NCBI RefSeq assembly: GCF_051603425.1
Contig: NZ_CP194411.1
Location: forward strand, 868,001 to 932,000
DNA length: 64,000 bases
From: Selenomonas sputigena_A
GTDB taxonomy: Bacteria > Bacillota > Negativicutes > Selenomonadales > Selenomonadaceae
Reading direction: 5' to 3'
Shown: one piece after another, positions 33,067 to 41,603 of the stretch
How the letters are laid out: every line of letters begins with the position of its first letter
Numbering within the stretch: the first letter of the stretch is position 1
Notes under the pieces: model-generated
The model's database searches: none
Told to the model about the DNA's origin: nothing
What the model saw: only the letters and a program-made list of their open reading frames with translations
Program-made: the position numbers and the translations under genes

Positions 33067-33420
33067 ATGTTTTTTGTTGCAGAATTTTTCAGCATGTTCA
33101 GTGGGGCACGGGAAGGGACAGTGATGGATGAAGCCGCACGGCAGACCCTGGCAGAACGGCTGCAGCGGCAGGAGCGGGAGCGGTTTGCGCCTCGGTTTGA
33201 GGCAGGCTCCGAAGATGTAGTGGAGGGCGACGACGGCAGCGTCTTTGGCGGCAGCTTTTTTGCAGACGCGTTTGCCGGCTCGGACAGCGCCGCTGCCGAG
33301 ACCGGCGCCGTTTCAGGTTACAGGCAGTCGAAAAAGCGGCTTTCCGTCCTTTGCAGGGCAAAGAAAGCCGCCTTTTCGGCTGCCTGTCCATTGGGGAAGT
33401 GCCCAAGGCTTGCCGCATAA
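33067..33420 (+). CDS. Small unrecognised protein upstream of the CARF cassette
   Basis: 117 residues, no recognised family. The N-terminus is hydrophobic and aromatic (MFFVAEFFSMFSGAREG), the middle is acidic and Gln/Arg-rich (LAERLQRQERERFAPRFEAGSEDVVEGDDG), and the last 35 residues (YRQSKKRLSVLCRAKKAAFS) are basic. That basic tail is encoded by a long inverted repeat at 33320-33387, so the real product could be shorter or the frame disturbed. AAAGGAG precedes the ATG. It lies 39 nt before the first CARF gene and may be its co-transcribed leader gene. Confidence 0.45.
   Translation: MFFVAEFFSMFSGAREGTVMDEAARQTLAERLQRQERERFAPRFEAGSEDVVEGDDGSVFGGSFFADAFAGSDSAAAETGAVSGYRQSKKRLSVLCRAKKAAFSAACPLGKCPRLAA
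33320..33387. repeat. Long inverted repeat at the 3' end of the small gene
   Basis: ACAGGCAG-CGAAAA-GCGGCTTTC pairs with GAAAGCCGC-TTTTCG-CTGCCTGT around an 18-nt loop. There is no T run, so it is not a normal terminator. It may be a processing or attenuation hairpin before the CARF genes. Confidence 0.65.
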
Positions 33421-33459
33421 AAAGAAAGAAACGCGTCTTTTTCGAGAAAGGGGAACACC

Positions 33460-35295
33460 ATGAGTGAAGTGAAGAAACAGTATCATGTCATGCTTGCTTT
33501 CGCAAGCCTCATTCCTTCTATGAAAGAAACGAAATACTACGGCATTGATAGAAGGACACTTTTTACAGGTGTACAGTCAAACGAAGCAGGCATCTGCCAG
33601 GTTCAGGAAATGCTGCGCCCGAATGGACTTGACCGCATCATCCTTATAGTGAGCGAGACAGCCAACCAGCCTGCAGAAATAAAATCGGAATCAGACAAAC
33701 AGAAATGGCAGCAATTTCTGGACAGCAAAAATAAGGACTCCATGTCGCCTGTTGACTTCCTAAAAACGCGTATTTCGGATAAATATCCGAACTTGGAAGA
33801 TAAATTCATGGACATCCCATATTCCGAAAATGACAGCACGCGAGATTCCATGAACCGTATCGCGGAAGTTGCAGCGCATGTACAGGAAGTTGTTGACAAA
33901 GTGCGCGAAACATCCGAGAACACCGAAGATGCAGAAATTATACTCCATGCAGATATGACAGGCGGATTCCGTTATGCCGCCATGATGATGCTCGCCATTA
34001 TGCAGCTCTCCAAATATATGGGTGCCAAGATCGGCCATGTTATTTACTCTGAACTTCCACCGCGCGAGCGGCCAAATGACCCTGGGCGCATCCGGGTCGC
34101 CGACGATATCCATCGGATGTTCGACCTGATTGCGGGCGCGGACGAGTTCCAGAAGTATGGCAGTGTGCAGGCGCTGGAGGAGTACTTCGGCGATACGGAA
34201 AAATACGGGGCGGCCTTTCAGGAGCTTTTCCACGCCATGCGCCGTTTTTCTGATGCCATCCGCATTTGCCGCACAAGCGTGATCGAGCACGAGATGGGCG
34301 AGCTGGCGGAAAAAATCCGCCACTTCCGCGACAACAAGGGCAGCGCGATCGAAGAAGAAATGTTCGCCAAGATCATCGGCGTCATCGAGAAAGAGTACGG
34401 CTCCGTCATCATCAACGCAGATGAGCCGAAAGCAGACCGCCGCCTTGACATCATCGCCTGGTGCGTAAGGAAAAAGTTCCTGCAGCAGGCCATGACCCTG
34501 TGCTCCGAGTGGATCCCGGGAATCCTTGTGGAAAAGAGGATTTGCTACACGGAAGACCTATGGACGATTCGCGAGTGCCGCAAAATGGGCAAATCATCCA
34601 TGCAAAGCTGGCAACAGCAATTCATCATTAAGTATGGCCCAAAAGAAAAGACCAATAAAAAATTTCCTGTCGGCGATTGTGAAAAAATGATTCGCTACAT
34701 CCTGGAAAATAGGGCAAAAAAATTTATCAAAGAATTACCGAAAGAAATGCAGCCAAAACTCATCACCTTTTTTTCTGACTATGAAAAAGACTATGAAAGG
34801 CGGCATACACTTAACCTGAAAAAAAATGAAGTCCCTCGTATTCCAGATCTTTCTGCAAAGCATCCCCTGCTGAAGAAGATCATACATTCATATTTTGAAA
34901 GCATTGACCAAAAAAAGCCTCTTTCTTATGCAGATTTGCCCAATCGACTATCAAAGTTGAAGGAATCGCAGCTTCTCCCTTTATTTGGCATATCTGCGGA
35001 AGTTGCTGAAAAATACGATTCGCAACACACGGGGCAAGATGACTATGCAGCGGAGAAAAAGGCTCTTTGGGAAAGGCGTGCAAAGCAATACCGCGCGATG
35101 CTCCAAGGCGAAGCGGGAAGTCATGTGATGCATACCGATAAATCAATACCAGAGGCATTGGAGTTCCTCCATGGCTATTTCAAGATTCGCAATGAGCGAA
35201 ATCAATCAAATCATGCAGTCAAAGATGCCGTGCAGGAAAATACAGCTCTTGAGCAATCCATTGCAGCATATATCAAAGCGCTCAGAAACGTATAG
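33460..35295 (+). CDS. CARF-HEPN effector, TM1812/Csx1-like (first)
   Basis: 611 residues. The N-terminal CARF sensor (1-240) has DRIILIVSETANQ, then IILHADMTGGFRYAAMMML at residues 160-178, the ligand-loop pattern of the TM1812-type family. A helical middle follows, and a C-terminal HEPN RNase motif R580-N-Q-S-N-H585 (R-x4-H) within YFKIRNERNQSNHA. Such proteins are activated by the cyclic oligoadenylate made by Cas10 and cut RNA non-specifically, slowing host and phage. It has about 35 percent visible similarity to the second effector at 35683. The ATG at 33460 follows AGAAAGGGG. The 5' half of the gene (33460-33960) is AT-richer than its surroundings. Confidence 0.85.
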   Translation: MSEVKKQYHVMLAFASLIPSMKETKYYGIDRRTLFTGVQSNEAGICQVQEMLRPNGLDRIILIVSETANQPAEIKSESDKQKWQQFLDSKNKDSMSPVDFLKTRISDKYPNLEDKFMDIPYSENDSTRDSMNRIAEVAAHVQEVVDKVRETSENTEDAEIILHADMTGGFRYAAMMMLAIMQLSKYMGAKIGHVIYSELPPRERPNDPGRIRVADDIHRMFDLIAGADEFQKYGSVQALEEYFGDTEKYGAAFQELFHAMRRFSDAIRICRTSVIEHEMGELAEKIRHFRDNKGSAIEEEMFAKIIGVIEKEYGSVIINADEPKADRRLDIIAWCVRKKFLQQAMTLCSEWIPGILVEKRICYTEDLWTIRECRKMGKSSMQSWQQQFIIKYGPKEKTNKKFPVGDCEKMIRYILENRAKKFIKELPKEMQPKLITFFSDYEKDYERRHTLNLKKNEVPRIPDLSAKHPLLKKIIHSYFESIDQKKPLSYADLPNRLSKLKESQLLPLFGISAEVAEKYDSQHTGQDDYAAEKKALWERRAKQYRAMLQGEAGSHVMHTDKSIPEALEFLHGYFKIRNERNQSNHAVKDAVQENTALEQSIAAYIKALRNV

Positions 35296-35307
35296 GGGGG
35301 CAAAACG

Positions 35308-35670
35308 ATGCTGATCAATCATACGAACCATCCTGCGGTGCGCTGGTCCCGGGAGCAGGCGGAGGCTGCGCGCACCTGGGGCGAGGTGGCGGACATGCCG
35401 TTCCCCGAGATCGGGGCAGACTGGGATGAAGAGCGCGTCGCCGCACTCGCGGCGGAAAACGCGGCAAAAATCATCGCACAGCAGCCCGCTGCCGTGCTCT
35501 GCCAAGGCGAATTCACCTACGTCTACCGCCTTGTGAGCCTCCTGCTCGCGGCAGGCATCCCCGCCCTCGCGGCCTCCAGCCGCCGCGAGGCCATCGAAAC
35601 GCAGGCGGCGGACGGCTCGTCACAGAAAATGAGCCGCTTCGTATTCACACGTTTTCGGCAGTATCGGTAA
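35308..35670 (+). CDS. Small CRISPR-associated protein, candidate ring nuclease (Csx15-like)
   Basis: 120 residues, soluble. It starts MLINHTNHPAVRWSREQAEAARTWGEV and continues DMPFPEIGADWDEERVAALA ... AAVLCQGEFTYVYRLVSLLLAAGIPALAASSRR. This is a Rossmann-like alpha/beta pattern that I recall from small type III-linked proteins (possibly the Csx15 group) thought to bind or degrade cyclic oligoadenylates. It sits between two CARF-HEPN genes (12-nt gaps on each side), exactly where a signal off-switch is useful. GGGGGG lies before the ATG. The family name and the ring nuclease role are inference, not shown. Confidence 0.6.
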   Translation: MLINHTNHPAVRWSREQAEAARTWGEVADMPFPEIGADWDEERVAALAAENAAKIIAQQPAAVLCQGEFTYVYRLVSLLLAAGIPALAASSRREAIETQAADGSSQKMSRFVFTRFRQYR

Positions 35671-35682
35671 GGAGGAAAAAAC

Positions 35683-37539
35683 ATGAAACACCATATTATG
35701 TTCCTGATGCTCAGCGATGTAAAAGTGAATCCGGAGCATACACTCGTTTCCATCACGGAATATAAGCAGGGAATCGGCAAATGTGCCGTAACGAATGAAT
35801 CCGCCGTGCGCTATTTCCTGCTGCAGGAAGAAGCGGGAAAGCGCCTGCAGCTCGACAAGCTCTTCCTCTTTGCGACGAACAAAGTGAAAGAACCGATCGC
35901 CATAGCAAATTGTCCCGACGTTCCTACCGGCTGCACGCACCTGGACTTTTTCAGGAAACGGCTCAAGGACGTGCTGCCGGGAATCGAAAAAGAAGACTTC
36001 ATTGAAACCGTCCCCTTTGACGAAAACGAGGCCAGATCCGCTACGATAGACACCATTCTCAACATGGCCGGACGCATCATGAAATATGCCAAGGAGGAGC
36101 ATCCGAACGACGAGGTCGTGCTGCACGCCGATCTTACGGGCGGCCCGCGCCATGTCGTCATGCTGATGCTCGCCGTCATGCGCCTTTTGCAGTACAACGG
36201 CATTACGATCGGTAAGACCCTCTACTCCAATTTACCAAACAAAATCGTCGAAGAGGCCAATGACATCTACCGCCTCTTCGATCTCATCGCCGGAGCGGAT
36301 GAATTTGCCCAATTCGGCAGCGTTTCCGCCATTCTGCGCTACTTTGGCTATAAAAGAGAGGACGGGAAACTTGCAGGCGGCACGAGCGGATCCCCGAGCC
36401 TGGACGCCCTGCTTCGCGCCATGGACGGCTTCGCCGAGGAAATCAAGATCTGCCACTACGGGGCCTTCCGCCATGCCATCGAGGAGCTTGCCCGGGCATG
36501 GCACGCCTTCCGCACGGCACGGGAAGAAGGGCTGCACGGCGTCGATGCGCGCATGATGGCGCAGCTTCGCTTCCGTATCGAGGCAGAGTACGATACGATC
36601 CTGAGCGAAACCCTCGACGACGTGCGCCTCATGGAATGGTGCGTCCGGCACAACTACCCGCAGCAGGCTCTGACGCTGTTCACCGAGCGCGTGCCTATCT
36701 TCCTGCAGGAAAGCGGCATCCTGCATCTGGATCCTGCGTTTAAGGAAAAGGTCGCCCAGGAAAAAGGCAAAGACGACAAACGCAGGACGATTTTCTATCT
36801 CTTTGCCGACTACAGGGACGAGGCTGCAGAAACCATCATGAGCAAACTGGACAGCCGTTTAGCCAAAGCGCAGAGCGCCTACCTGAAAAATATCCGCCGC
36901 ATCATGGGCGAGGCTCTTGACGGCAAGCAAGTGGAGGATTTTGATCTTCTGCAGGCATTGGGCTTTGATCAGGAACTCATCCAGATTTTGCAGGAAGCCG
37001 ACGTGTTGGAAAACCACAGGAAGATGTGCGCCTGGGGCAAGAATCCCGAAGCCCTAGCCGCTGAAATAAATTTGGACCCGTTTGGCCGGATGCTTGCAGA
37101 TAAGTTCCGCCTCTATAAGAGAACCCAGCGCCTTAAGGCTCACCCTGAAAACGAAGCGAAATTCGATGCAAACTGGGAGGACTTCTTCAACCATAAGATG
37201 AAACCCGCGCAGAAATGCAAAGAACTTTCCAAATTCATCAAGGACGCGATAAATCCCGAGGATGCAACGACGCTGTTTTCCCGTCTTGAACGCAAGCCGG
37301 GGGCGGAAAAGATCCTGTCCCTGCGGCACTGGCTGGACAAGGGCGATCTTTCCTGCAAGATTCCGCGCGAACAACTTGAGCAGATCCTCTCCCTTTACCA
37401 GACGATCAAGACCGAGCGCAATCTCAGCAATCACGCGCGCGAGGACAGCGAACCGGGCAAGGCGCGTGAGGTCATCGCCTATATCGAGGAAGGCATCCGC
37501 TTGCTGAAAGACGGGCAGAAACAGCTGAAACAGGCCTAA
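35683..37539 (+). CDS. CARF-HEPN effector, TM1812/Csx1-like (second)
   Basis: 618 residues with the same plan as the 33460 gene: CARF domain with KLFLFATNKVKEP and VVLHADLTGGPRHVVMLML near residue 145, the shared helical stretch YRLFDLIAGADEFAQFGSV, WCVRHNYPQQALTLF, and a C-terminal HEPN motif R579-N-L-S-N-H584 in TERNLSNHA. It is expected to be a cyclic-oligoadenylate-triggered RNase. The divergence between the two effectors is large enough that they may answer different ring sizes or cut different RNAs. AAGGAGG precedes the ATG. A strong terminator ends the cassette. Confidence 0.86.
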   Translation: MKHHIMFLMLSDVKVNPEHTLVSITEYKQGIGKCAVTNESAVRYFLLQEEAGKRLQLDKLFLFATNKVKEPIAIANCPDVPTGCTHLDFFRKRLKDVLPGIEKEDFIETVPFDENEARSATIDTILNMAGRIMKYAKEEHPNDEVVLHADLTGGPRHVVMLMLAVMRLLQYNGITIGKTLYSNLPNKIVEEANDIYRLFDLIAGADEFAQFGSVSAILRYFGYKREDGKLAGGTSGSPSLDALLRAMDGFAEEIKICHYGAFRHAIEELARAWHAFRTAREEGLHGVDARMMAQLRFRIEAEYDTILSETLDDVRLMEWCVRHNYPQQALTLFTERVPIFLQESGILHLDPAFKEKVAQEKGKDDKRRTIFYLFADYRDEAAETIMSKLDSRLAKAQSAYLKNIRRIMGEALDGKQVEDFDLLQALGFDQELIQILQEADVLENHRKMCAWGKNPEALAAEINLDPFGRMLADKFRLYKRTQRLKAHPENEAKFDANWEDFFNHKMKPAQKCKELSKFIKDAINPEDATTLFSRLERKPGAEKILSLRHWLDKGDLSCKIPREQLEQILSLYQTIKTERNLSNHAREDSEPGKAREVIAYIEEGIRLLKDGQKQLKQA

Positions 37540-37614
37540 TCACGCGCCGCCCTGCGGCGACATTCCGCAGCGAAACCAAAAACCAAGCTCCCAGCAAAAC
37601 ACTATGCTTCCCCA

Positions 37615-37656
37615 ACGACAAAACAGCCGCACAAATTATGTGCGGCTGTTTTGTCG
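37615..37656. terminator. Terminator between the CARF cassette and the toxin-antitoxin genes
   Basis: Perfect 18-bp inverted repeat ACGACAAAACAGCCGCAC / GTGCGGCTGTTTTGTCGT; T-rich arms on both strands suit the convergent genes. Confidence 0.88.
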
Positions 37657-37674
37657 TATACGATTAAGCGACAA

Positions 37675-37932
37675 TTACAAATAGTGCCCCCGACAGGCGA
37701 TAATACGCAAAACATCATCAAGCACATCATAGACAATACGGTTTGTATCATCAATACGACGGCTCCAATAGCCGAAGAGTGTACCGCGAAGAGGCTCGGG
37801 TTTGCCGATTCCATGAAAAGCATCCCGCTGCATGTCCTTGACAAGTTCATTGATTCGTTTCAAAGTTTTGCGGTCTTGCTTCTGCCAGTAGAGATAATCC
37901 GCCCAAGCGCGTTCCTCCCAAAGAACCTTCAT
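37675..37932 (-). CDS. yoeB: Toxin of the YoeB/Txe family
   Basis: 85-residue ribosome-dependent mRNA interferase of the RelE fold. The family outline is complete: VLWEERAWADYLYWQKQDRKTLKRINELVKD, GIGKPEPLRGTLFGYWSRRIDDTNRIVYDV, and the C-terminal catalytic IIACRGHYL (His83, Tyr84). It overlaps the antitoxin gene by 4 nt, the usual coupling of such pairs. Confidence 0.93.
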   Translation of the reverse strand: MKVLWEERAWADYLYWQKQDRKTLKRINELVKDMQRDAFHGIGKPEPLRGTLFGYWSRRIDDTNRIVYDVLDDVLRIIACRGHYL

Positions 37933-38195
37933 GCATCTGCCTCAATCAAGTCATGCTCTTGAAATTTAGCAGTCCCATCCCTCACATCAGCAACGATTCT
38001 CTCAAGGTGCGCGATATTTACGGGAGAATAGAAGGGATCGACAGAAACATCAAACGGAATGCGCCTTTCACGGCTCATCTTTTTAGCGAAGATCGTAAAT
38101 GCCGTCGTCATATTCATCCCAAGCTCACGGCATACATCTTCCATGCTCTGCTTCAATTCAGCATCCATGCGAATATTGACCAATGTCTGCGCCAT
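37929..38195 (-). CDS. RelB/DinJ-family antitoxin
   Basis: 88 residues. A ribbon-helix-helix N-terminus (QTLVNIRMDAELKQSMEDVCRELGMNMTTAFTIFAKKM) binds the operator, and the C-terminal arm neutralises the YoeB-like toxin encoded immediately downstream. The ATG at 38195 has AAGGAG 9 nt upstream and begins at the DNA-binding strand, so the longer frame is rejected. The antitoxin is probably autoregulatory with the toxin. Confidence 0.92.
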   Translation of the reverse strand: MAQTLVNIRMDAELKQSMEDVCRELGMNMTTAFTIFAKKMSRERRIPFDVSVDPFYSPVNIAHLERIVADVRDGTAKFQEHDLIEADA

Positions 38196-38256
38196 CTGAA
38201 TCAACTCCTTCGCTGTCAGTTTAGCACAAAAAGAAAGACATTGTAAAGACAAACCA

Positions 38257-38955
38257 TCATAGAAGCGGTGCGTTGACGAGCTTTTTCCGCTCGCGCCAAT
38301 CGGGGCAGAATTCGTCCATAAGGCTCTTGAAATGCGCGTTGTGATATCTCTCCCAGAGATGCGTGAGCTCGTGGATGATGATGTACTCGAGGCAGGCGGG
38401 CGGATACTTGGCAAGCTGGAGATTCAGCCAGATGCGGCGCGCACGGATGTTGCAAGTGCCCCACTTCGTCTTCATGTTCTTCACGCGCCACTCGGCTGCT
38501 TTTTGGCCGACGATGGTCTCAGCACGAGCCAGGACGGGCGGCACGGCAGCGAGAAGCTCCCGGCGGTACCATTCGCCCAAGACGGCCTCGCGCTCCTTCG
38601 CGACGCTTTCCGCTTCCGCAGCCTTGAGGCAAAGGATGAGCCGTCCGCCGTCCCGCAGGACGATGTTGTGGCGACGTCCGAACTTCACCGTCAGCTCCAG
38701 AGCCTCGCCCCATAGAAAGCAGCGCTCACCGCTCAGGAAGCGGCGGACATCCGGCTCAGGACGCGCGGCAAGCGCCGCCCGCTTTTCCTCGATCCATGCG
38801 GCATGTTTGGCGACAAAGCGGGCAAGCTCGACGAGCGCGGCACGCTTCGGTGCGCTCAGGTGCACCGTGCCGTCGGGCGGCAAGACGCGCAGATAAAAAT
38901 TGCGGATGGGCTTTCGCTCAAGCTCGAGTGAAATGCCCGCAAGCGTCGTAGAAAT
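38257..38955 (-). CDS. YgjP-like (DUF45) metallopeptidase
   Basis: About 232 residues. The zinc motif HELTHLWERYHNAHF near the C-terminus and the preceding MKTKWGTCNIRARRIWLNLQLAKYP are those of the YgjP/SprT-like DUF45 family, predicted zinc peptidases. The start is unusual: GGAGG lies 7 nt before an ATT at 38955 and homologous proteins begin at about this point, while no ATG, GTG or TTG is near. An alternative is the GTG at 38991, which has only a weak site. The gene stands alone, upstream of the antitoxin gene and downstream of gyrA. Confidence 0.78.
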   Translation of the reverse strand: MSTTLAGISLELERKPIRNFYLRVLPPDGTVHLSAPKRAALVELARFVAKHAAWIEEKRAALAARPEPDVRRFLSGERCFLWGEALELTVKFGRRHNIVLRDGGRLILCLKAAEAESVAKEREAVLGEWYRRELLAAVPPVLARAETIVGQKAAEWRVKNMKTKWGTCNIRARRIWLNLQLAKYPPACLEYIIIHELTHLWERYHNAHFKSLMDEFCPDWRERKKLVNAPLL

Positions 38956-39116
38956 GACCGTCCCTCCTCGGGAATGATTCCGCGGCTTCACTTTATTCCC
39001 CACTCCGGCATATCCCTTCCATCCTTCCTGCAGCAAAAAATCCTCTGCCCGGCAATGCTGTGCAGAGGATTTTTCTCTTTGCCCGATTCCGGCAAGCCCA
39101 TTTCAGCAGCGCCGTT

Positions 39117-41546
39117 TCAATGATTCTTCTGCTCCATCGTGGCGAACGAGGCAACCTTGTCGCCCTCTGCCAGACGCATGATCTTGACGCCCTGCGTATT
39201 GCGGCTGATGATGGAAATCTCGTCCATCTCGGTGCGGATAACGATGCCGTCCGTCGTGATGAGGATCAATTCCTGCCCCGGGCGCACGACCTTGAGCCCG
39301 ACGACGGCACCCGTCTTTTCCGTGACCTTCATATTGATCAGCCCCTTGCCGCCGCGCGACTGGGAGCGATACTCCGAAGTTTCCGTGCGCTTGCCGTAGC
39401 CCTCGGCCGTGACGGTCAGAACCTGCGCGTTGCGCGCGAGGTTGTCCATGCCGACGACTTCGTCGCCCGCCTTGAGGTTGATTCCCTTGACCCCGCGCGC
39501 CGTGCGGCCCATGGAGCGCACATCGTCCTCGGCGAAAGCGACCGCCATGCCGCCTGCCGTACCAAGAATCACATGCTTCTCGCCGTCGGTGAACTTCACG
39601 CCGATAAGCTCGTCGTCCTCGTCGAGGTTGATGGCAATGAGGCCGGCTCTGCGGATCGCCTGGAACTCCAAAAGGCTCGTCTTTTTCACGATGCCCTTCT
39701 TCGTCGCCATGAAGAGGTAGCGTTCCGGCAGGAACTCCTTGACCTGGATGACCGCCGTGATCTTCTCTTCGCCCTCAAGCTGCAGGAGATTGATGATGGC
39801 CGTCCCCTTCGCCTGGCGGCTCGCCTCGTTGATCTCGTAAGCCTTGAGACAGTGGACGCGCCCGCGGTTCGTGAAGAACAGGATCGTGTGATGCGTCGTC
39901 GTCACGAGGATGTTCTCGACGAAATCCGTTTCCTTCGTCCCCATGCCCGTCACGCCGACGCCGCCGCGCTTCTGGCGGCGGTATGTATCGAGCGGCATAC
40001 GCTTGATGTAGTTGTTGTGCGTGAGCGTGATGACGACGTCTTCCTGCGCGATCAGATCCTCGACATTGATCTCCGATGTGTCGATGGTGATCTCCGTGCG
40101 GCGTTCGTCGCCGTACTTTTCGCGCACAGCCAGAAGCTCATCCTTGATGATCCCATCGATCTTGCTCTCATCGGCGAGAACGGACTTGAGCCATTCGATC
40201 GTTTTCAAGACTTCCCGGTACTCCTCCTCGATCTTCTCGCGCTCCAGACCGGTAAGGCGCTGCAGGCGAAGGTCGAGAATGGCCTGCGCCTGCTTCTCGC
40301 TGAGCTTGAATCCTTCCATCAGACGCTCGCGTGCAATATCCGCCGTGCGGCTCTCGCGGATCGTCGTGATGACGGCGTCGAGATGATCGAGCGCGATGGT
40401 CAGGCCTTCGAGAATGTGGGCGCGCGCCTCGGCTTTTGCCAGCTCATACTTCGTGCGCCGCGTGATGACATCCTGCTGGTGCTTGATGTAGTAGTGCAGG
40501 ACTTCCTTCAAATTCAGGACGCGCGGACTGCCGTCGACGAGAGCGAGCATGATGACGCCGAAGCTCTCCTGCAGTTGCGTGTGCTTGTAAAGCTGGTTCA
40601 GGATGACATTGGCGTTCGCGTCGCGGCGCACGTCGATGACGATGCGCATGCCGCTGCGGTCGGATTCGTCATTCAGCGCCGTTATGCCCTCGATCGCCTT
40701 GTCGCGCACGAGATCGGCAATCTTCTCCACAAGCCGCGCCTTGTTCACCTGATAGGGCAGCTCCGTCACGATGATGCGCGACCTGCCGCTCGACGTCGTC
40801 TCGATATGGACGCGCGCGCGCATCTTGATCACGCCGCGCCCCGTGCGGTAAGCCCGTTGTATTCCCTCCGTGCCGAGGACGAGCCCCGCCGTCGGGAAAT
40901 CCGGCCCCTTGATGACCGTCATCAGCTCCTCGACCGTGGCATCCGGCCGATCGATGAGCATCAGCGTGCCGTCGATAACCTCGCACATATTGTGCGGCGG
41001 GATATTCGTCGCCATGCCGACGGCAATGCCCGAAGTGCCGTTGGCAAGAAGCTGCGGGAATTTCGCCGGCAGAACCGTCGGCTCTTTCAGCGACTCGTCG
41101 TAATTCGGCGCAAAATCCACCGTCTCCTTGTCGATGTCCTGGAGCATGAGCTCCGCCACTTTCGACATGCGGACTTCCGTATAGCGCATCGCCGCCGCCG
41201 GATCGCCGTCGACCGAGCCGAAATTGCCATGGCCGTCGGCGAGCATATAGCGCATGGAAAAGTCCTGCGCCATGCGCACGATCGCATCGTAAACGGAGCT
41301 GTCGCCATGCGGATGATACTTACCGAGGACTTCACCGACGATACGCGCCGACTTCTTGTAGGGCTTGCCCGAGCCCATGCCCGCCTCCTGCATTGCATAG
41401 AGAATGCGGCGATGCACGGGCTTCAGACCGTCGCGCACGTCCGGCAGGGCGCGGGCGACAATGACGCTCATAGCATAATCGATATAAGAATTCTTCATCT
41501 CACTTGCGAGATTTACAGGAACGATCTTCCCCTCGCCAAAATCCAC
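39117..41546 (-). CDS. gyrA: DNA gyrase subunit A
   Basis: 809-residue GyrA, the breakage-rejoining subunit that introduces negative supercoils with GyrB. Catalytic Tyr122 is in AAMRYTEVRM. The quinolone pocket HPHGDSSVYDAIVRM keeps Ser83 and Asp87, which suggests no resistance substitution at those sites. The C-terminal beta-pinwheel repeats and the GyrA box QSRGGKG (in YRSQSRGGKGLINMKV) separate it from ParC. The start is a GTG with GGGGTGA close upstream. gyrB is not in the window. Confidence 0.96.
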   Translation of the reverse strand: MDFGEGKIVPVNLASEMKNSYIDYAMSVIVARALPDVRDGLKPVHRRILYAMQEAGMGSGKPYKKSARIVGEVLGKYHPHGDSSVYDAIVRMAQDFSMRYMLADGHGNFGSVDGDPAAAMRYTEVRMSKVAELMLQDIDKETVDFAPNYDESLKEPTVLPAKFPQLLANGTSGIAVGMATNIPPHNMCEVIDGTLMLIDRPDATVEELMTVIKGPDFPTAGLVLGTEGIQRAYRTGRGVIKMRARVHIETTSSGRSRIIVTELPYQVNKARLVEKIADLVRDKAIEGITALNDESDRSGMRIVIDVRRDANANVILNQLYKHTQLQESFGVIMLALVDGSPRVLNLKEVLHYYIKHQQDVITRRTKYELAKAEARAHILEGLTIALDHLDAVITTIRESRTADIARERLMEGFKLSEKQAQAILDLRLQRLTGLEREKIEEEYREVLKTIEWLKSVLADESKIDGIIKDELLAVREKYGDERRTEITIDTSEINVEDLIAQEDVVITLTHNNYIKRMPLDTYRRQKRGGVGVTGMGTKETDFVENILVTTTHHTILFFTNRGRVHCLKAYEINEASRQAKGTAIINLLQLEGEEKITAVIQVKEFLPERYLFMATKKGIVKKTSLLEFQAIRRAGLIAINLDEDDELIGVKFTDGEKHVILGTAGGMAVAFAEDDVRSMGRTARGVKGINLKAGDEVVGMDNLARNAQVLTVTAEGYGKRTETSEYRSQSRGGKGLINMKVTEKTGAVVGLKVVRPGQELILITTDGIVIRTEMDEISIISRNTQGVKIMRLAEGDKVASFATMEQKNH

Positions 41547-41603
41547 AGTCTCACCCCAAAAATACAGTCGAAAAAATATCTAACCTAAAGAGTATAGCAT
41601 TTT

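Noticed and set aside
39060..41588. 842-codon open frame on the plus strand
   Set aside because: It is the shadow of gyrA; the composition is Arg/Asp-rich with no family features and no ribosome site.
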